Assembly (NCBI RefSeq): GCF_002196855.1 | Contig: NZ_NIPW01000027.1 | Location: 1 to 64,000 of the forward strand | DNA from: Haematobacter genomosp. 1 | Lineage (GTDB): Bacteria > Pseudomonadota > Alphaproteobacteria > Rhodobacterales > Rhodobacteraceae | Length of the DNA: 64,000 nucleotides | Reading direction: 5' to 3' | Shown here: positions 62,977-64,000 of the stretch, one piece after another | How positions within the stretch are numbered: the stretch's first letter is position 1 | How the letters are laid out: each line of letters begins with the position of its first letter | Notes under the pieces: generated by a model | Databases searched by the model: none | What the model saw: the letters and a program-made list of their open reading frames with translations, nothing else | What the model was told of the DNA's origin: nothing | Made by a program: the position numbers and the translations under genes

Positions 62977-63150
62977 CAGTCCGCTGACGCAGCATCCCGG
63001 GGATTGCCTTGCGCCGGAGAGTTTCCCCGAATTGCTGAAGATCGCACTGGAGCCCACAAGTCCTGGCCGGTGAGCGGACCCGTTTGCCGGTTCAACACAG
63101 TTGCCGGTTCCCACGTGGGACGGGCCCCATGCCCGAGTTTTCACCAGCCG
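62977..63150 (+). mobile_element. Degraded IS5-derived element (copy G)
   Basis: CTAA then CAGTCCGCTGACGCAG marks an eroded left end, and GAGTTTTCACCAGCCG an eroded right end. The middle (GAGAGTTTCCCCGAATTGCT, then GAAGATCGC and CCCACAAGTCCT) resembles 31540-31640 near the right end of the deleted IS. Boundaries are approximate. Confidence 0.5.
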
Positions 63151-63155
63151 TTTAA

Positions 63156-63307
63156 CAGGCTGCTGAACAACGCTTTTGGCCCGTGCTGGAGCGGAAATCG
63201 TTCGCCATCTGACGAATCCAGCCGGAAATCCATAGACTTCCGGGCGTTTCCGGGCCGATTTTCCGATTCCGGCACATAAGGTATGACAGGACTTTTCCGG
63301 CAGCCCG
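63156..63307 (+). mobile_element. IS5-derived short element (copy D)
   Basis: Left end CAGGCTGCTGAACAAC at 63156; eroded right end CTTTTCCGGCAGCCCG to 63307. The core (CGGAAATCGTTCGCCATCTG, then CCAGCCGGAAATCCATA, then TTCCGGGCGTTTCCGGGCCG) is nearly the reverse complement of copy A, showing a recent common source. Confidence 0.75.
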
Positions 63308-63391
63308 ATAAGGGTGCCGGTTAGTGATGAGCAATATGCTGACCCCTTCGCAGGGAGTGCCGGAAAGACGCTCCCCCGTAAGTGACGACTG

Positions 63392-63411
63392 CACCCGGAG
63401 TTTTCCGGGTG
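63392..63411. terminator. Hairpin downstream of the periplasmic PepSY-like gene
   Basis: CACCCGGA (63392-63399) and TCCGGGTG (63404-63411) form an exact eight-base stem with a four-base loop, about 40 bases beyond the stop of the minus-strand gene at 63449. No T-run follows on the minus strand, so termination is only a guess. Confidence 0.5.
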
Positions 63412-63448
63412 TAAGCGGGGAGAGGTGCTGACCCCCTCCCCGGCCAGA

Positions 63449-63892
63449 TCAACGGTTCTCGATCTTGCGCAGCTCGCCCGTGGGCAGGAACTCCGCCTCG
63501 AAGCGGCGTCCGTCATGATGGGTGCCTTCCAGTTCGATCTCCCGGTCGTCGAACTCCACCTTGCGGAAGGTGCCATCGCCCGGATAGCTCGGGTTGGCGC
63601 GCACGGCCTCGGGGATCAGGCTCTCCACCCCGCTGGCGGGAAAGCCCTGCCGATCCGCCGCCTCGATCTCCTCCACCCGGTCGTTGCGATCCAGTTCGAT
63701 CTCTATCCGCGCGCCGCCGGGGAGCGTGCCGAGGATGTCCCGGCCCCGGTCACCATGCTTGGGCCGGATTTCCACATCGGTGAGGCCGAGCGGTTTGAGA
63801 ATGGCGGGGAGATCCTGCGCCGCGGTCTGGGCCGCCGCGGGGGAGGAGAGAAGGACGGAACCAAGAAGTCCGGCGACGAGAAGGCGTTTCAT
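63449..63892 (-). CDS. Small periplasmic protein, PepSY-like
   Basis: A 147-residue secreted protein. The signal peptide covers residues 1-21 (KRLLVAGLLGSVLLSSPAAAQ). The mature chain has two similar alternating stretches, ILGTLPGGARIEIELDRNDRVEEIEA and TFRKVEFDDREIELEGTHHDGRRFEAEF, resembling PepSY-type repeats that in other proteins inhibit proteases or sit by redox enzymes. ATG 63892 with GGAAAG before it is preferred to the longer frame at 63985. It is rich in acidic residues. Function unknown. Confidence 0.75.
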   Translation of the reverse strand: MKRLLVAGLLGSVLLSSPAAAQTAAQDLPAILKPLGLTDVEIRPKHGDRGRDILGTLPGGARIEIELDRNDRVEEIEAADRQGFPASGVESLIPEAVRANPSYPGDGTFRKVEFDDREIELEGTHHDGRRFEAEFLPTGELRKIENR

Positions 63893-64000
63893 AATGTCTT
63901 TCCGTGACAGATACATCGCCAGCAGAACCACGCCGGGGCGGCTCCGGTTCCCTTCAGGCCGGCCCGAGGGCTCAGCGCCGGGCATCCTGCCCGGAGCGCC

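Larger units (their letters stand above)
62683..63448. other. Gene-free stretch with two IS5-derived elements
   Basis: No gene is supportable. It contains two adjacent short elements (62977-63150, 63156-63307), a hairpin at 63392-63411 and a loose direct repeat TGCTGACCCC at 63337 and 63426. Confidence 0.6.

Overview
The window is GC-rich DNA from an alphaproteobacterium, probably a member of Rhodobacterales or a close relative. The evidence is the codon use, a single-chain acyl-CoA carboxylase, an ExoF-like exopolysaccharide exporter, an MlaEFD-type MCE transporter and IS5-family remnants. Taxonomy is inferred from gene content only. I recognised no rRNA, tRNA, replication or cas genes.

Region 1 (1-19900) looks like a catabolic locus under a GntR/FCD regulator. 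A minus-strand operon encodes a Dpp/Opp-type ABC importer (two ATPases, substrate-binding protein, two permeases), followed by an acyl-CoA ligase, a MaoC-like hotdog protein and, after a long gap, an amidase cut by the window edge. Also present are the gntR gene, a fused biotin-dependent acyl-CoA carboxylase and, divergently, a tandem class III CoA-transferase with a tyrosine-phosphatase-like gene. Palindromes of the form CTGACA-N2-TGTCAG and related TGTCA sites lie in the control regions, so one regulator may link import, CoA activation and carboxylation. The long gap before the amidase holds a decayed type I-E-like CRISPR array.

Region 2 (19900-31111) carries a MarR-GNAT fusion regulator, then a LysR regulator divergent from a second ABC importer of the NMT1/THI5 type. 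Downstream on the same strand are an FAD-linked oxidase, a cytosine-deaminase-like amidohydrolase, a [2Fe-2S] ferredoxin, a GlcG/HbpS-family protein and an acyl-CoA synthetase. This suggests uptake and breakdown of a small, perhaps N-heterocyclic, compound. Two short IS5-derived elements sit exactly at the stop codons of genes in this operon.

Region 3 (31112-41065) has an IS5-family remnant that looks like the parent of the short elements. It is followed by an outer-membrane efflux lipoprotein and an MCE lipid-transport operon (STAS-MlaE, MlaF, MlaD-like, lipoprotein), then a hybrid histidine kinase translationally coupled to a small membrane protein.

Region 4 (41276-59699) is an exopolysaccharide locus of Wzx/Wzy type. 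It encodes an exporter, two beta-helix proteins, five glycosyltransferases, a sugar aminotransferase, a flippase, a chain-length protein, a CpsD-like partner with a degenerate P-loop, a polymerase, an acyltransferase and an epimerase. No priming sugar-phosphate transferase is visible. An AT-rich stretch separates its two divergent halves.

Region 5 (59665-64000) holds a prephenate-dehydrogenase-like gene, a BKACE-family (DUF849) enzyme, a DoxX protein, two small exported proteins and two adjacent IS5-derived elements.
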